A stretch of 64,000 nucleotides of DNA, taken from contig JBGSTG010000044.1 of the NCBI GenBank assembly GCA_041736625.1, positions 1 to 64,000 on the forward strand, read 5' to 3'. This document shows positions 41,042 through 49,345 of the stretch, piece by piece. The notes under the pieces are model-generated. The model searched no databases and was not told where the DNA came from. It worked only from the letters and a program-made list of their open reading frames with translations. Made by a program: the position numbers and the translations under genes. The stretch is from M3007 sp041736625 (lineage in GTDB: Bacteria > Bacteroidota > Bacteroidia > Chitinophagales > Saprospiraceae). Numbering within the stretch: position 1 is the stretch's first letter; each line of letters opens with the position of its first letter.

Positions 41042-42034
41042 TCACCGGGCAAACGGCTCGGCGTCCATCCCTGCAAATTTACCTTCCAGAAAGCGATAAT
41101 ACCCGGCTATGCCGATCATGGCGGCATTATCGGTGCAATATTCAAATGCGGGAATGTAGGTTGTCCATCCTTCCTTGGCGCCGAGTGCGGCCAATCCGGT
41201 GCGCAGGCCGGAGTTGGCACTCACTCCGCCGGCAATGGCTACGTGGCGGATGCCGGTCTGGCGCGCCGCCTTGCGCAGTTTCTTGAGCAGTATGCCGACG
41301 ATGGCGTGTTGCACCGACGCGCAAATGTCCGCAAGATGGGCTTCGATAAATCCCGGATGTTGGTCTGTTTTTTCCCGGAGAAAATATCGGACCGCAGTCT
41401 TTAAACCGCTGAAACTGAAGTTCAGACCGGGTGTGGCGGCTTCCGGAAAAGGGAATACAGGGTTGCCCTGTGCCGCCAGCCTGTCGATGTGCGGGCCGGC
41501 AGGATAACCCAGGCCGAGCATTTTGCCCGCTTTGTCGAACGCTTCGCCGGCGGCATCGTCGAGGGTCTCCCCGAGCACCTGCATATCGTGAAAACCATTG
41601 ACCCGCACGATCTGGGTGTGCCCGCCGCTGACCGTCAGGCAAAGAAAAGGAAACGGGGGGTGGGGCGCCTCGGCAAAATGCGCCAGTACGTGCGCCTGCA
41701 TGTGGTGAACGTCGACCAAAGGGATGTCGAGGCTCAACGACAAGGCTTTGGCAAAGGAAGTACCCACGATCAGGGCGCCCAAAAGGCCCGGGCCCCGCGT
41801 AAACGCAATCGCGTCGAGCTCATGCAATGTCACGCGGGCCGTGCGGAGCGCCGCGTCGACCACCGGAATAATATTCGCCTGATGGGCCCGCGAGGCCACC
41901 TCCGGCACCACCCCGCCGTACAACTCGTGCACTTGTTGGTTGGCGATGATGTTGGACAATACCCGGCCCTCGTGGACAACAGCCGCCGCAGTGTCGTCGC
42001 ACGACGATTCAATCGACAAAATGGTTACCCCCAT
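41042..42034 (-). CDS. tsaD: tRNA N6-adenosine threonylcarbamoyltransferase
   Basis: 330 residues of the Kae1/TsaD ASKHA family. ILSIESSCDDTAAAVV starts the fold. VDVHHMQAHVLAH holds the two His metal ligands, LCLTVSGGHTQIV and LGETLDDAAGEAFDKAGKML form the nucleotide site, and VAIAGGVSANSGLR and YCTDNAAMIGIAG complete it. With TsaB, TsaC and TsaE it makes t6A37 in ANN-decoding tRNAs. A -7 element ends 4 bases before the ATG, which suggests a leaderless transcript. Confidence 0.95.
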   Translation of the reverse strand: MGVTILSIESSCDDTAAAVVHEGRVLSNIIANQQVHELYGGVVPEVASRAHQANIIPVVDAALRTARVTLHELDAIAFTRGPGLLGALIVGTSFAKALSLSLDIPLVDVHHMQAHVLAHFAEAPHPPFPFLCLTVSGGHTQIVRVNGFHDMQVLGETLDDAAGEAFDKAGKMLGLGYPAGPHIDRLAAQGNPVFPFPEAATPGLNFSFSGLKTAVRYFLREKTDQHPGFIEAHLADICASVQHAIVGILLKKLRKAARQTGIRHVAIAGGVSANSGLRTGLAALGAKEGWTTYIPAFEYCTDNAAMIGIAGYYRFLEGKFAGMDAEPFAR

Positions 42035-42038
42035 CCCG

Positions 42039-42046
42039 CAAAAGTA
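42039..42046 (-). promoter_or_regulatory. -7 element TACTTTTG immediately before tsaD
   Basis: Perfect -7 match, 4 bases from the tsaD ATG; predicts transcription starting at the start codon. Confidence 0.5.
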
Positions 42047-42129
42047 ACAAGATTGGCACGATTATTTCTGCACTTGCCAATACCCGGTATTTGGTAAACC
42101 TCCCTTTCTTCACCCAACTGTATTGCGAT

Positions 42130-42537
42130 ATGTTCGGTACGACTACCAAGGAAAAAAGTGTCTCCATCCAGCCGAAAGGCGTTTCAATCAATGGCCCTGA
42201 ACGGGATAGTGGTTCCACCACCGTGATCGCCAAAGGTTCGGTGGTGGAGGGTAAATTTGCCAGCACAGAAAACGTTCGCCTGGACGGCACCGTCAAGGGA
42301 GAGGTGAAAACCGACAAACGCTTCGTCATGGGCGAGGGCAGCCTGGTGGAAGGAAACGTCATCGTGCGCGACGCCGCCATCAAAGGCCGTGTGAAGGGCG
42401 ATCTGATCGTCAAAGAATCCCTTTTGCTCCACGATACGGCTTTTGTGGAAGGAAACATCACTGCCAAAACCATCACGGTGGAGGAAGGCGCCCGGTACAA
42501 CGGCATCTGCAAAGTCGGAACAGGTACAAAAGATTAA
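42130..42537 (+). CDS. Bactofilin (polymer-forming cytoskeletal protein)
   Basis: 135 residues. The bactofilin beta-helix core is seen as short repeated strands with conserved Gly and Val: TTVIAKGSVVEGKFASTENV, LDGTVKGEVKTDKRFVMGEG, SLVEGNVIVRDAAIKGRVKG and DLIVKESLLLHDTAFVEGNI. N- and C-terminal tails are short and polar. Bactofilins polymerise without nucleotide at the inner membrane and help organise cell shape or envelope enzymes. The ATG at 42130 is preferred over an in-frame TTG at 42091. The next gene begins about 90 bases downstream. Confidence 0.9.
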   Translation: MFGTTTKEKSVSIQPKGVSINGPERDSGSTTVIAKGSVVEGKFASTENVRLDGTVKGEVKTDKRFVMGEGSLVEGNVIVRDAAIKGRVKGDLIVKESLLLHDTAFVEGNITAKTITVEEGARYNGICKVGTGTKD

Positions 42538-42628
42538 TATTTTGGGCTGGAGACTTGATACTGCCGCAAAGGCTTCCGTACTTTACGGGGTCAAACCCAT
42601 GCCTGCGTTCAGGCCTTTGGCTTCGTAT

Positions 42629-43477
42629 ATGGCAGACAGCAAAATATCTTATCAGGACGCCGGTCTGGACTACCAGCAGGCGGCCAAGTGCGAGGCGTAC
42701 ACCATCATTGGCTCGGATGCCTTGTCCATGTTGGCTGTTGACGACTCCGGAGTCGTTACCGCTGCGGTCTATTACCCGTTTAACAACGCATGGACGGACG
42801 CCAGTACGCCGGCCCTGCGCGCCGTGCTGGCCTCCGACGACGTGTTTCGCCTTCGCTTCCGCAACCACTTCTGCGCCATCTTTCACCCGAGGTTTACCCT
42901 GGTGCCCTCCCGGCTGTTCAACCCTGCCAACCTGCACCCCTATTTCAGCTTGTTGCTGTCGGAAAACAACATGATCTACGGCTACAACCGGTTGCCGGAC
43001 ATGGACTGTGTGGCGGTGTACGCCCACAAGGAAGAAGAACAGCACATCAGCATGCAACTCAGCGGCCGGGATTCGGCGCCTCACCTGGCCGCCGCTTTTT
43101 TGCGGGCTGCCCAATTCGCTGCGCCGGTACAAGGTCATTCACTCATCGTCAACGTGCGCAATCGGTCGGCACAAGTGGCCGTGTTCGACCGCCAGCACCT
43201 GCTGTACTACAACGTGACGCCCAACGATGGGCCCGCAGACCTGGTGTACTATATCATGGTGCTTTTCGACCAGTTCCGGCTGAGCCAGCAAACCACGCCG
43301 GTGTTCCTGGCCGGAAACATACACGCCCAGGAAGAATCGGTTGGGTTGTTGCGCAACTTCATCGAAAGGGTCGCTTTTATCCCGGCCCAGGAAAAACTCC
43401 ATTTTCCCGCTCTGAGCAACCCAATTCCGGAACATTTCTTTTTCGAGCTGATCAGTTTGCGGCATTTCGGCCGCTAA
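42629..43477 (+). CDS. DUF3822 family protein
   Basis: About 282 residues, matching DUF3822, a Bacteroidota-specific family with an ASKHA/RNase-H-like look: strands such as SMLAVDDSGVVTAAVYYPFN, a central NNMIYGYNRLPDMDCVAVYA, and HSLIVNVRNRSAQVAVFDRQ. It is commonly encoded just upstream of rsmD, as here (47-base gap), but its function is unknown. The ATG at 42629 gives the usual length; 42599 is possible. No signal peptide, so it is cytoplasmic. Confidence 0.8.
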   Translation: MADSKISYQDAGLDYQQAAKCEAYTIIGSDALSMLAVDDSGVVTAAVYYPFNNAWTDASTPALRAVLASDDVFRLRFRNHFCAIFHPRFTLVPSRLFNPANLHPYFSLLLSENNMIYGYNRLPDMDCVAVYAHKEEEQHISMQLSGRDSAPHLAAAFLRAAQFAAPVQGHSLIVNVRNRSAQVAVFDRQHLLYYNVTPNDGPADLVYYIMVLFDQFRLSQQTTPVFLAGNIHAQEESVGLLRNFIERVAFIPAQEKLHFPALSNPIPEHFFFELISLRHFGR

Positions 43478-43513
43478 GGCGCCCTCGGCAACCGTATTTC
43501 TCCAATAAAACGC

Positions 43514-43521
43514 TAATTTTG
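43514..43521 (+). promoter_or_regulatory. -7 element TAATTTTG immediately before rsmD
   Basis: Perfect -7 match with only 3 bases to the rsmD ATG; predicts a leaderless transcript. Confidence 0.5.
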
Positions 43522-43524
43522 CCC

Positions 43525-44073
43525 ATGCGCATCATTGGAGGCAAATTCAAGGGCCGTCGTTTCAATCCACCCGCCGACAACTGGCCCACCCGGCCCACCA
43601 CCGACTACGCCAAAGAAGCCCTGTTCAACATCCTGACCAATCATTTCGACTTCGAATCGATTCGGGTGCTCGACCTGTTTGGCGGAACGGGCAGCCACAG
43701 TTATGAATTCATTTCCAGGGGCTGCAACGATGTGACGTACGTCGACAAATTCCCGGCCGCTGTGCAGTTTGTCCGGAAAACGGTCGAGCAATTGGGCATT
43801 AAGGACAACATCCACATTTTTCAAATGGACGTATTCCGGTTCGTGGAATCCGCAAAAGGTACGTTTGACTACGTTTTTGCGGGTCCGCCGTACGCGCTTC
43901 CGACCATTGATCTGTTGCCCAATCTTATTTTGGAAAAAAAATTGCTGAATCCAGAGGGCTGGTTTGTGCTCGAACACAACCCCCACCATAGTTTTTTGGA
44001 GCACCCCCAATTGTTCGATGTGCGCCACTACGGAAAAACCATATTCAGTTTTTTCCACGCCATCGAGTCATAA
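43525..44073 (+). CDS. rsmD: 16S rRNA guanine966-N2-methyltransferase-like protein
   Basis: 182 residues of the RsmD family. MRIIGGKFKGRRFNPP and RPTTDYAKEALFNIL are the conserved N-terminal RNA and SAM contacts, and VLDLFGGTGSHSYEFISRG is motif I. Motif IV, normally DPPY or DPPF, reads AGPPY here because codon 120 is GGT rather than an Asp codon. This removes a residue thought to hold the guanine amino group, so activity may be reduced or the site adapted. Otherwise the protein is full length. It lies behind DUF3822, the usual Bacteroidota arrangement, and overlaps the next gene's stop by 6 bases on the opposite strand. Confidence 0.87.
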   Translation: MRIIGGKFKGRRFNPPADNWPTRPTTDYAKEALFNILTNHFDFESIRVLDLFGGTGSHSYEFISRGCNDVTYVDKFPAAVQFVRKTVEQLGIKDNIHIFQMDVFRFVESAKGTFDYVFAGPPYALPTIDLLPNLILEKKLLNPEGWFVLEHNPHHSFLEHPQLFDVRHYGKTIFSFFHAIES

Positions 44074-44565
44074 ACGGCACCGGAGGAAGATGGGTTCGGT
44101 CTGAACAATGTTGCTCACGTGGCCCGCCCTGTCTTTGATGGAAATAAGGTAAAAAACCGTGTCCAACGCCTGAGGGGCAATGTTGATCTCGCAAGGCGGA
44201 ATGCCGGACTGTACGGAGTAAATGCAACACGTAGTGGGCAGGAGGATGGATATTTCACCGGAAATGCCGTTTCCGGCGCCTTGCTGCTCAATGTAGGGTA
44301 TCCTATACGGCGGCTTGTTGAAGGAGTCGCGCCCGTCTACAATGAAAATACTCTCGCTATCGTCCTTGAAGCCCAGGTCGCCGTCGCCATCGGTAAAAGA
44401 AAAGGTGATCAACACGCTGTCTTCACCCAGACTCGACTGGATGAGAAAATTTTTGGACAGGCTGAGGTATTCAATGACCGGTTCGTCGGGGTAATCCGGC
44501 GGATCCACGCAAGTGGAAGCGACGACGCCGACGCCAGCCGTGAGCAAGAGGAGAAATGCGCGCAT
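44068..44565 (-). CDS. Putative lipoprotein of unknown function
   Basis: 165 residues. The N-terminus MRAFLLLLTAGVGVVASTC resembles a lipoprotein signal, with Cys19 as the probable lipidated residue followed by acidic residues. The mature part has one strand-turn-strand unit around ITFSFTDGDGDLGF, which looks like a Ca-binding or Ig-like loop common in small Bacteroidota lipoproteins, and four further Cys. It is divergent from the LuxE-like gene. No function is assigned. Confidence 0.7.
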   Translation of the reverse strand: MRAFLLLLTAGVGVVASTCVDPPDYPDEPVIEYLSLSKNFLIQSSLGEDSVLITFSFTDGDGDLGFKDDSESIFIVDGRDSFNKPPYRIPYIEQQGAGNGISGEISILLPTTCCIYSVQSGIPPCEINIAPQALDTVFYLISIKDRAGHVSNIVQTEPIFLRCRL

Positions 44566-44570
44566 GGCGG

Positions 44571-44578
44571 TATTTTTG
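44571..44578 (+). promoter_or_regulatory. -7 element TATTTTTG of the LuxE-like gene
   Basis: Perfect -7 match 16 bases before the ATG at 44595. Confidence 0.5.
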
Positions 44579-44594
44579 CGTTGAATTTACGACT

Positions 44595-45584
44595 ATGATA
44601 ACAAATGAGCGGGAAGAAATATTGTGGAAATTGCGCAGTTTGTCGGCAAGCAGCTTTCCCGACGTTGCGGCGGCCGTTTTTCGCTACCAGTCGCGCCAAA
44701 ACCCGGTATATGCGCGCTTTTTGGCCTTGCTGAATCGATCCCATACCGAGCTGGCCGATTTCCCTTTCCTGCCGATCCAGGTCTTCAAGCACCACCTGGT
44801 TCAGACCGGCGACTGGCAACCGGAGCGTTTTTTTCTCAGCAGCGGCACCACCGGCCAGATACCGTCGCGCCACGCGGTGCGCGACACCGGTTTTTACGTT
44901 GAAAACGCCCTGCTGGGATTTGCCCAAACATACGGCGATCCGGAGGACTGGTGCATTCTGGCGCTGTTGCCGGCATACCTGGAGCGGGAGGGCTCGTCGC
45001 TGGTGCTGATGGCCGACGCCTTTATCCGTCGTTCCCGGCATCCGGAGAGCGGTTTTTTCCTGCATGACCACGACCGGCTCGCCACGGCGCTTCAGCGCTG
45101 CATTGCCGGCGGTGTGCCCACCTTGCTGCTGGGGGTGAGTTTTGCCCTGCTTGATTTTGCCGAGGCGCATCCGATGCCTTTACCCGGGGTGGTGATCATG
45201 GAAACGGGCGGTATGAAAGGCCGACGGCAGGAAGTGACGCGTGAAGCACTGCACGGGGTGCTGCAAGTCGCCTTTCAGACCAAACACATCCACTCAGAAT
45301 ACGGCATGACCGAGTTGTTCTCTCAGGCATACAGTCAGGGTGGGGGACTGTTTACGCCTTCAGCGACCATGCGCATTTTGGCTCGCGACGTTTATGATCC
45401 GTTTTCGCCCGCCCGTCCAGGAAAAACGGGTGTGCTGAACATCATAGACTTGGCCAACCTCGACACCTGCTCGTTCATCGGAACCGAAGACCTGGGCCGG
45501 GTTTACGCAGATGGCCGGTTTGAAGTGCTTGGCCGCCTGGACGCGGCGGAAGTGCGCGGTTGCAACCTGATGGTCGAGTGGTGA
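44595..45584 (+). CDS. LuxE/PaaK-like acyl-protein synthetase or acyltransferase
   Basis: 329 residues of the adenylate-forming superfamily, LuxE branch. The P-loop-like motif is RFFLSSGTTGQIPS, and the acyl-adenylate region is QTKHIHSEYGMTELFSQAYS. VLNIIDLANLDTCSFIGTEDLG and VLGRLDAAEVRGCNL form the C-terminal hinge. LuxE joins a fatty acid to itself as a thioester and hands it to a reductase, but no luxC, luxD or acyl carrier gene is nearby. It is an orphan whose acyl substrate and acceptor are unknown. The ATG at 44595 is supported by the -7 element. Confidence 0.8.
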   Translation: MITNEREEILWKLRSLSASSFPDVAAAVFRYQSRQNPVYARFLALLNRSHTELADFPFLPIQVFKHHLVQTGDWQPERFFLSSGTTGQIPSRHAVRDTGFYVENALLGFAQTYGDPEDWCILALLPAYLEREGSSLVLMADAFIRRSRHPESGFFLHDHDRLATALQRCIAGGVPTLLLGVSFALLDFAEAHPMPLPGVVIMETGGMKGRRQEVTREALHGVLQVAFQTKHIHSEYGMTELFSQAYSQGGGLFTPSATMRILARDVYDPFSPARPGKTGVLNIIDLANLDTCSFIGTEDLGRVYADGRFEVLGRLDAAEVRGCNLMVEW

Positions 45585-45593
45585 GCAACGGGA

Positions 45594-46577
45594 TTAGTAT
45601 GGTGGCGCTTCGGGCTTGTTCCCCATGATCTGTTCTACCCGGGCATTCACCTCCGGCGTGAGTAAGGGCAGCACGTCGAGGGCGGTGAGCGTTTCGCGGA
45701 GCTGCTCCGTTCGGGAAGCGCCGAGGATGACCGTGCTTACGTTCGGGTTTTGAACGCACCAGGCAATGGCGAATTTGGGCAGGGAGGTGCCCAGTTCCCT
45801 GGCCAGCGTGTTGAGTTGGTGCGCTTTTTCGAGGTGTTCCGGTTTGAGGCTGCGCTCTTTGAGCCATTCGAGGCCTTCCATACCCAGGCGAGTGCCTTCG
45901 GGGAACTGCTGCAAATATTTTTCGGTGAGCACACCAGAGCCCAGTGGCGACCAGATGGTGGTGCCCAGTCCCACCGTGCGGTACAGGTCGGCGTATTCCA
46001 CCTCCACTTTGTGCCGGTGCAACAGGCTGTATTGCGGCTGTTCCATGAAGGGTGCAATCAAATGATGCTGGCGGGCCACCACGTGCGCCTCCATGATCTC
46101 GCTGGCGCTCCATTCGGAGGTGCCCCAATACAGCACTTTTCCTTGGGCAATGAGGTGGTTCATGGCCCAGACAGTCTCCTCCATCGGCGTATTTTTGTCC
46201 GGCCGGTGGCAAAAGAAAAGATCAAGATAGTCCACCTGCAAGCGGCGAAGGGCGGCGTGGCAGGCTTCCATGACGTGTTTGCGGTTCAGCCCGGTCTGGT
46301 TGGGCAGTTTGCCGCCGTCGCCAAAAAACACCTTGGAGGACACCATCCACGTACTGCGGTTCCATCCCATTTTTTTGAGGACGTTGCCCATCACCACTTC
46401 GCTTTTCCCCTGGGCGTATATTTCGGCGTTGTCGAAAAAATTAACGCCGTGCTCATAAGCGAGCGCCATGAGCTCCTCTGCGGTGGAATCTTCAATTTGT
46501 TTGCCGAACGTAAGCCAGGAGCCCAAAGAAAGGGCGCTGACTTGAACACCGGCACGACCTAGTCTGCGGTAAATCAT
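45594..46577 (-). CDS. Aldo/keto reductase (Kv-beta/YghZ type)
   Basis: 327 residues. An NAD(P)H-dependent TIM-barrel oxidoreductase with the tetrad Asp and Tyr in FFDNAEIYAQGKSE, Lys in SSKVFFGDGG and His in LFFCHRPDKNTP. The C-terminal cofactor loop is VILGASRTEQLRETL. The sequence is closest in layout to the potassium-channel beta-subunit branch, whose bacterial members reduce reactive aldehydes such as methylglyoxal. Convergent with the LuxE-like gene, with 9 bases between the stops. Confidence 0.9.
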   Translation of the reverse strand: MIYRRLGRAGVQVSALSLGSWLTFGKQIEDSTAEELMALAYEHGVNFFDNAEIYAQGKSEVVMGNVLKKMGWNRSTWMVSSKVFFGDGGKLPNQTGLNRKHVMEACHAALRRLQVDYLDLFFCHRPDKNTPMEETVWAMNHLIAQGKVLYWGTSEWSASEIMEAHVVARQHHLIAPFMEQPQYSLLHRHKVEVEYADLYRTVGLGTTIWSPLGSGVLTEKYLQQFPEGTRLGMEGLEWLKERSLKPEHLEKAHQLNTLARELGTSLPKFAIAWCVQNPNVSTVILGASRTEQLRETLTALDVLPLLTPEVNARVEQIMGNKPEAPPY

Positions 46578-46617
46578 AGTGGAAAGTAAGTAAAGTGATA
46601 ATCTTTAGCTGTGGACG

Positions 46618-46917
46618 TTAAAGGATGTAACTCCGGAAATACACCAACCAAAGGACCACCAGCACAAAAGAGGCGATGACGATCCCGCGCATGGCGGCTT
46701 CGGCGCGTTGCTTTCTGAACAAGTTGAGTGGTATTAGGTTCAGCGCAATAGCGATGATGGACAAGGTGCGTTCGCGGAACATGGGCGAAAACCCGGCGCC
46801 CGAAGCGGCGCCCTTTATTTCCAGAATATTAAAAATCTGATAAAGCAAAATAAATCCCAGCGCCGGAAGCAGTAGTCCGACAAGAATTCCGGTGACAACG
46901 CGATTTCTGTTCAGCAT
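46618..46917 (-). CDS. Small three-helix membrane protein of unknown function
   Basis: 99 residues with three hydrophobic segments: VVTGILVGLLLPALGFILLY, then TLSIIAIALNLIPLNLF, then GIVIASFVLVVLWLVYF. Basic residues between helices 2 and 3 (RKQRAEAAMR) place that loop in the cytoplasm. No family is recognised. It lies 15 bases behind surE and is probably cotranscribed. Confidence 0.7.
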   Translation of the reverse strand: MLNRNRVVTGILVGLLLPALGFILLYQIFNILEIKGAASGAGFSPMFRERTLSIIAIALNLIPLNLFRKQRAEAAMRGIVIASFVLVVLWLVYFRSYIL

Positions 46918-46932
46918 GACGATGCAATTGGT

Positions 46933-47703
46933 TCAAAATGATTCGAGCGGCCTGAACTCCCCGATGGCCGGATAGTTGGTCAGGTCGTGCATGGAGGGCA
47001 CCACGGAGATGAAGCCGTTTTCCAGGGCGTGCAGGTCGGTGTCCTCGCCGTTGTCCAGATTGATCATCGATCCAGCCAGCCAGTAATACGGTTGGTTATT
47101 GGGGTCGCGACCTTGCACAAATTCTTCCTTAAAATACGCATTTGCCTGACGGCAGACCCGGATGCCTTTTATCTGTTCGGCTGTTAGTTTGGGAATATTT
47201 ACGCTGATCAGGTTGCCCAGGGGCATGCGGTGCAGGAGGCAATAGCGAATAATTTTTTCGACCCAGGGTTGGCTTGCCTCAAAATCTGCGTCGAAGCTGT
47301 AGTCGAGCAGCGAAAACCCGATGCTCGGTATGCCCTCGAGCGAGGCTTCCATCGCAGCGGAGAGGGTGCCCGAATAGAGGATACTGATGGCGGCATTGCT
47401 GCCGTGGTTGATGCCCGAGAGGCAAAGGTCGACTTTCCGGTCCTTGAGCACGATGTGTTTGGCCAGCTTCACACAATCTACCGGTGTGCCCGAGCATTCC
47501 CAGGCTTCAACGCCGTCAAAGACGCTGACGTGCTTGAGGCGCAGCGGTTCATGGATGGTAATGGCGTGCCCTTTTCCGCTCTGGGGCGAATCGGGCGCTA
47601 CCACCACCACTTCGCCCAGGCGGGCGGCAATAGAAACCAAGGCGCGAATGCCGGGCGCCACGATTCCGTCGTCATTGGTAACCAAAATAAGGGGCTTGCT
47701 CAT
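46933..47703 (-). CDS. surE: 5'/3'-nucleotidase SurE
   Basis: 256 residues. It starts MSKPLILVTNDDGIVAPGI, where the two Asp bind metal. It then shows VVAPDSPQSGKGHAIT, WECSGTPVDCVKLA and DLCLSGINHGSNAA, all SurE hallmarks. It dephosphorylates nucleoside monophosphates and acts in stationary-phase survival. The ATG at 47703 is chosen because the upstream frame contains a -7 element ending 5 bases before it, so the mRNA may be leaderless. Confidence 0.93.
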   Translation of the reverse strand: MSKPLILVTNDDGIVAPGIRALVSIAARLGEVVVVAPDSPQSGKGHAITIHEPLRLKHVSVFDGVEAWECSGTPVDCVKLAKHIVLKDRKVDLCLSGINHGSNAAISILYSGTLSAAMEASLEGIPSIGFSLLDYSFDADFEASQPWVEKIIRYCLLHRMPLGNLISVNIPKLTAEQIKGIRVCRQANAYFKEEFVQGRDPNNQPYYWLAGSMINLDNGEDTDLHALENGFISVVPSMHDLTNYPAIGEFRPLESF

Positions 47704-47708
47704 GCCTG

Positions 47709-47716
47709 CAAAAATA
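47709..47716 (-). promoter_or_regulatory. -7 element TATTTTTG immediately before surE
   Basis: Perfect -7 match with 5 bases between it and the surE ATG. Confidence 0.5.
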
Positions 47717-47828
47717 GGGCAGCAAACAATAAATTGTATGAATAAACAATTTATTAAAAAATCCTTGTAAAATTGCAGGTGAATTGGCAAAGAATTTAAC
47801 CCAATCGTTTAATCAAACCCTGATAGCT

Positions 47829-49280
47829 ATGCAGCTAAAAGACGTTCTTTCTGTACTACTCCTGTGTCTGGGCTTTGTGTCGACCGACCTGCAGGCACAG
47901 TCCACCATTTACCTCTCCCTGGGATCGGATTGCGCCGATGAGCTGGAATACCTTCAGGCTACCACCGGTCAGCGCAGCCGGGGCTACTCCCTTAATTTCT
48001 CCAACGAGCAATACGTGTTTTTCACCACCGACAGCGGCGTCAGCGTGGCTTCACTGCCGTCGGGCGCCGTCACTTGCCGGAACCTGGCGCTGGATCAGGC
48101 CCTTGTAGACGCGGTGAACTCCGGCGCGCAACCCATGACGGTGGTGAGCCGGATGAGCGACAACAGCTACCAACTCCTTCCCGTAACCAGCCTCATGCAG
48201 GTGATCCGATCGGGGTCTTATTACGTGATCCGCGATAAGGATTTCGTGGCGGCCATCGACACCGGGAAACTCGTGTACGAGTCGAATCTGGCCGGCCCCG
48301 GCTCTGCCGGCAATGTTTTCCTCACCGGTTTGAAGGTGTACGACTGCAAGGTGCTGTACGCCCTGCGCACCCAACCGGCTGAAGGGCGGGGCGATGAATC
48401 CCACTTCGATTTCACGCCCGTACTGGGCGTTGTCAGCGTAAGCAAGGGGCTAACACCCAGCGCGTTGCAGTATAACCGGACTGATCTGGTGCGGGTCAAC
48501 AATTATGACCTGTCGGATTGGATCGCGCGGATGTGCGGCAGCCCCATCGCTCCGCCCCCCGGCATTTCGGTAAACCCGCCGACCGGCGGAGCCGGCGTCA
48601 AGTACCACACCGTCGCCTCGGGCGAAACGCTGAACTCCATCGCCCGCGCCAACAACGTACCCGTCAACTCCCTGATGGTCTGGAACCAGATCAACAACCC
48701 GAACATGATTAAAAAAGGGCAACAGTTGATCGTGAGCGACCCCGGCTACACCCCACCACCCGTTAACCCCGGCATATCCGGGAAGCCGAGCGGTACAAAC
48801 GGAGGCGTCAAACCCGGCGTTACGACGCCCGGCACGACCAAACAAGCCACTTACATCATCAAACAGGGCGAAAAAATTGCCGATGTAGCCGCCCGGTTCG
48901 GATACACGGAAGCCCATTTCCGAAAAATAAACAGCCTGCCTCCCCGTATTGAACTGGCTGCAGGCACCGAACTGATTGCCTCCGACTGCCCTTGCGCGCG
49001 CACGGTCGACGCGGGCGGTACAACGGGCGCGCATACCCCGGCGACAAACCAGCAGGATCCACTGCCAACGGTTGCCCGACAGGACAATCCGGCAACCACA
49101 CCCGAGAAACCCTACACGGATATACGCTTCCTCGAATACACCGTTAAAAACGGCGATACCATGTCCAGCCTGGCCACGCAATACAAAGTCGATGTGAAAG
49201 AGTTGGCCTATCTGAACAGCAAACGGGTGGATGAACGCTTGGTCCCCGGCCAAAAGCTGTACATCCCGGTCAGTCAGTAA
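47829..49280 (+). CDS. Secreted protein with novel N-terminal domain and three LysM repeats (copy 1)
   Basis: 483 residues. The signal peptide ends at TDLQAQ. Residues of about 20-235 form a domain I do not recognise, with STIYLSLGSDCADELEYLQA, SNEQYVFFTTDSG and a Cys-containing segment VYDCKVLYALRT. Three LysM modules follow at about 258-305 (YHTVASGETLNSIARANNVP), 341-388 (YIIKQGEKIADVAARFGYTE) and 435-483 (EYTVKNGDTMSSLATQYKVD), separated by Pro/Thr/Gly-rich linkers. LysM binds N-acetylglucosamine in peptidoglycan. The paralogue at 49346 has the same architecture, so the N-terminal domain is the defining new part. The ATG at 47829 is preferred over TTG at 47784. Confidence 0.82.
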   Translation: MQLKDVLSVLLLCLGFVSTDLQAQSTIYLSLGSDCADELEYLQATTGQRSRGYSLNFSNEQYVFFTTDSGVSVASLPSGAVTCRNLALDQALVDAVNSGAQPMTVVSRMSDNSYQLLPVTSLMQVIRSGSYYVIRDKDFVAAIDTGKLVYESNLAGPGSAGNVFLTGLKVYDCKVLYALRTQPAEGRGDESHFDFTPVLGVVSVSKGLTPSALQYNRTDLVRVNNYDLSDWIARMCGSPIAPPPGISVNPPTGGAGVKYHTVASGETLNSIARANNVPVNSLMVWNQINNPNMIKKGQQLIVSDPGYTPPPVNPGISGKPSGTNGGVKPGVTTPGTTKQATYIIKQGEKIADVAARFGYTEAHFRKINSLPPRIELAAGTELIASDCPCARTVDAGGTTGAHTPATNQQDPLPTVARQDNPATTPEKPYTDIRFLEYTVKNGDTMSSLATQYKVDVKELAYLNSKRVDERLVPGQKLYIPVSQ

Positions 49281-49345
49281 AGTATACGAAAGTGGTTCAG
49301 GAGACGTTAATGTTGTGAACCGTTTTGTTGGTCAACCTTTTACTT

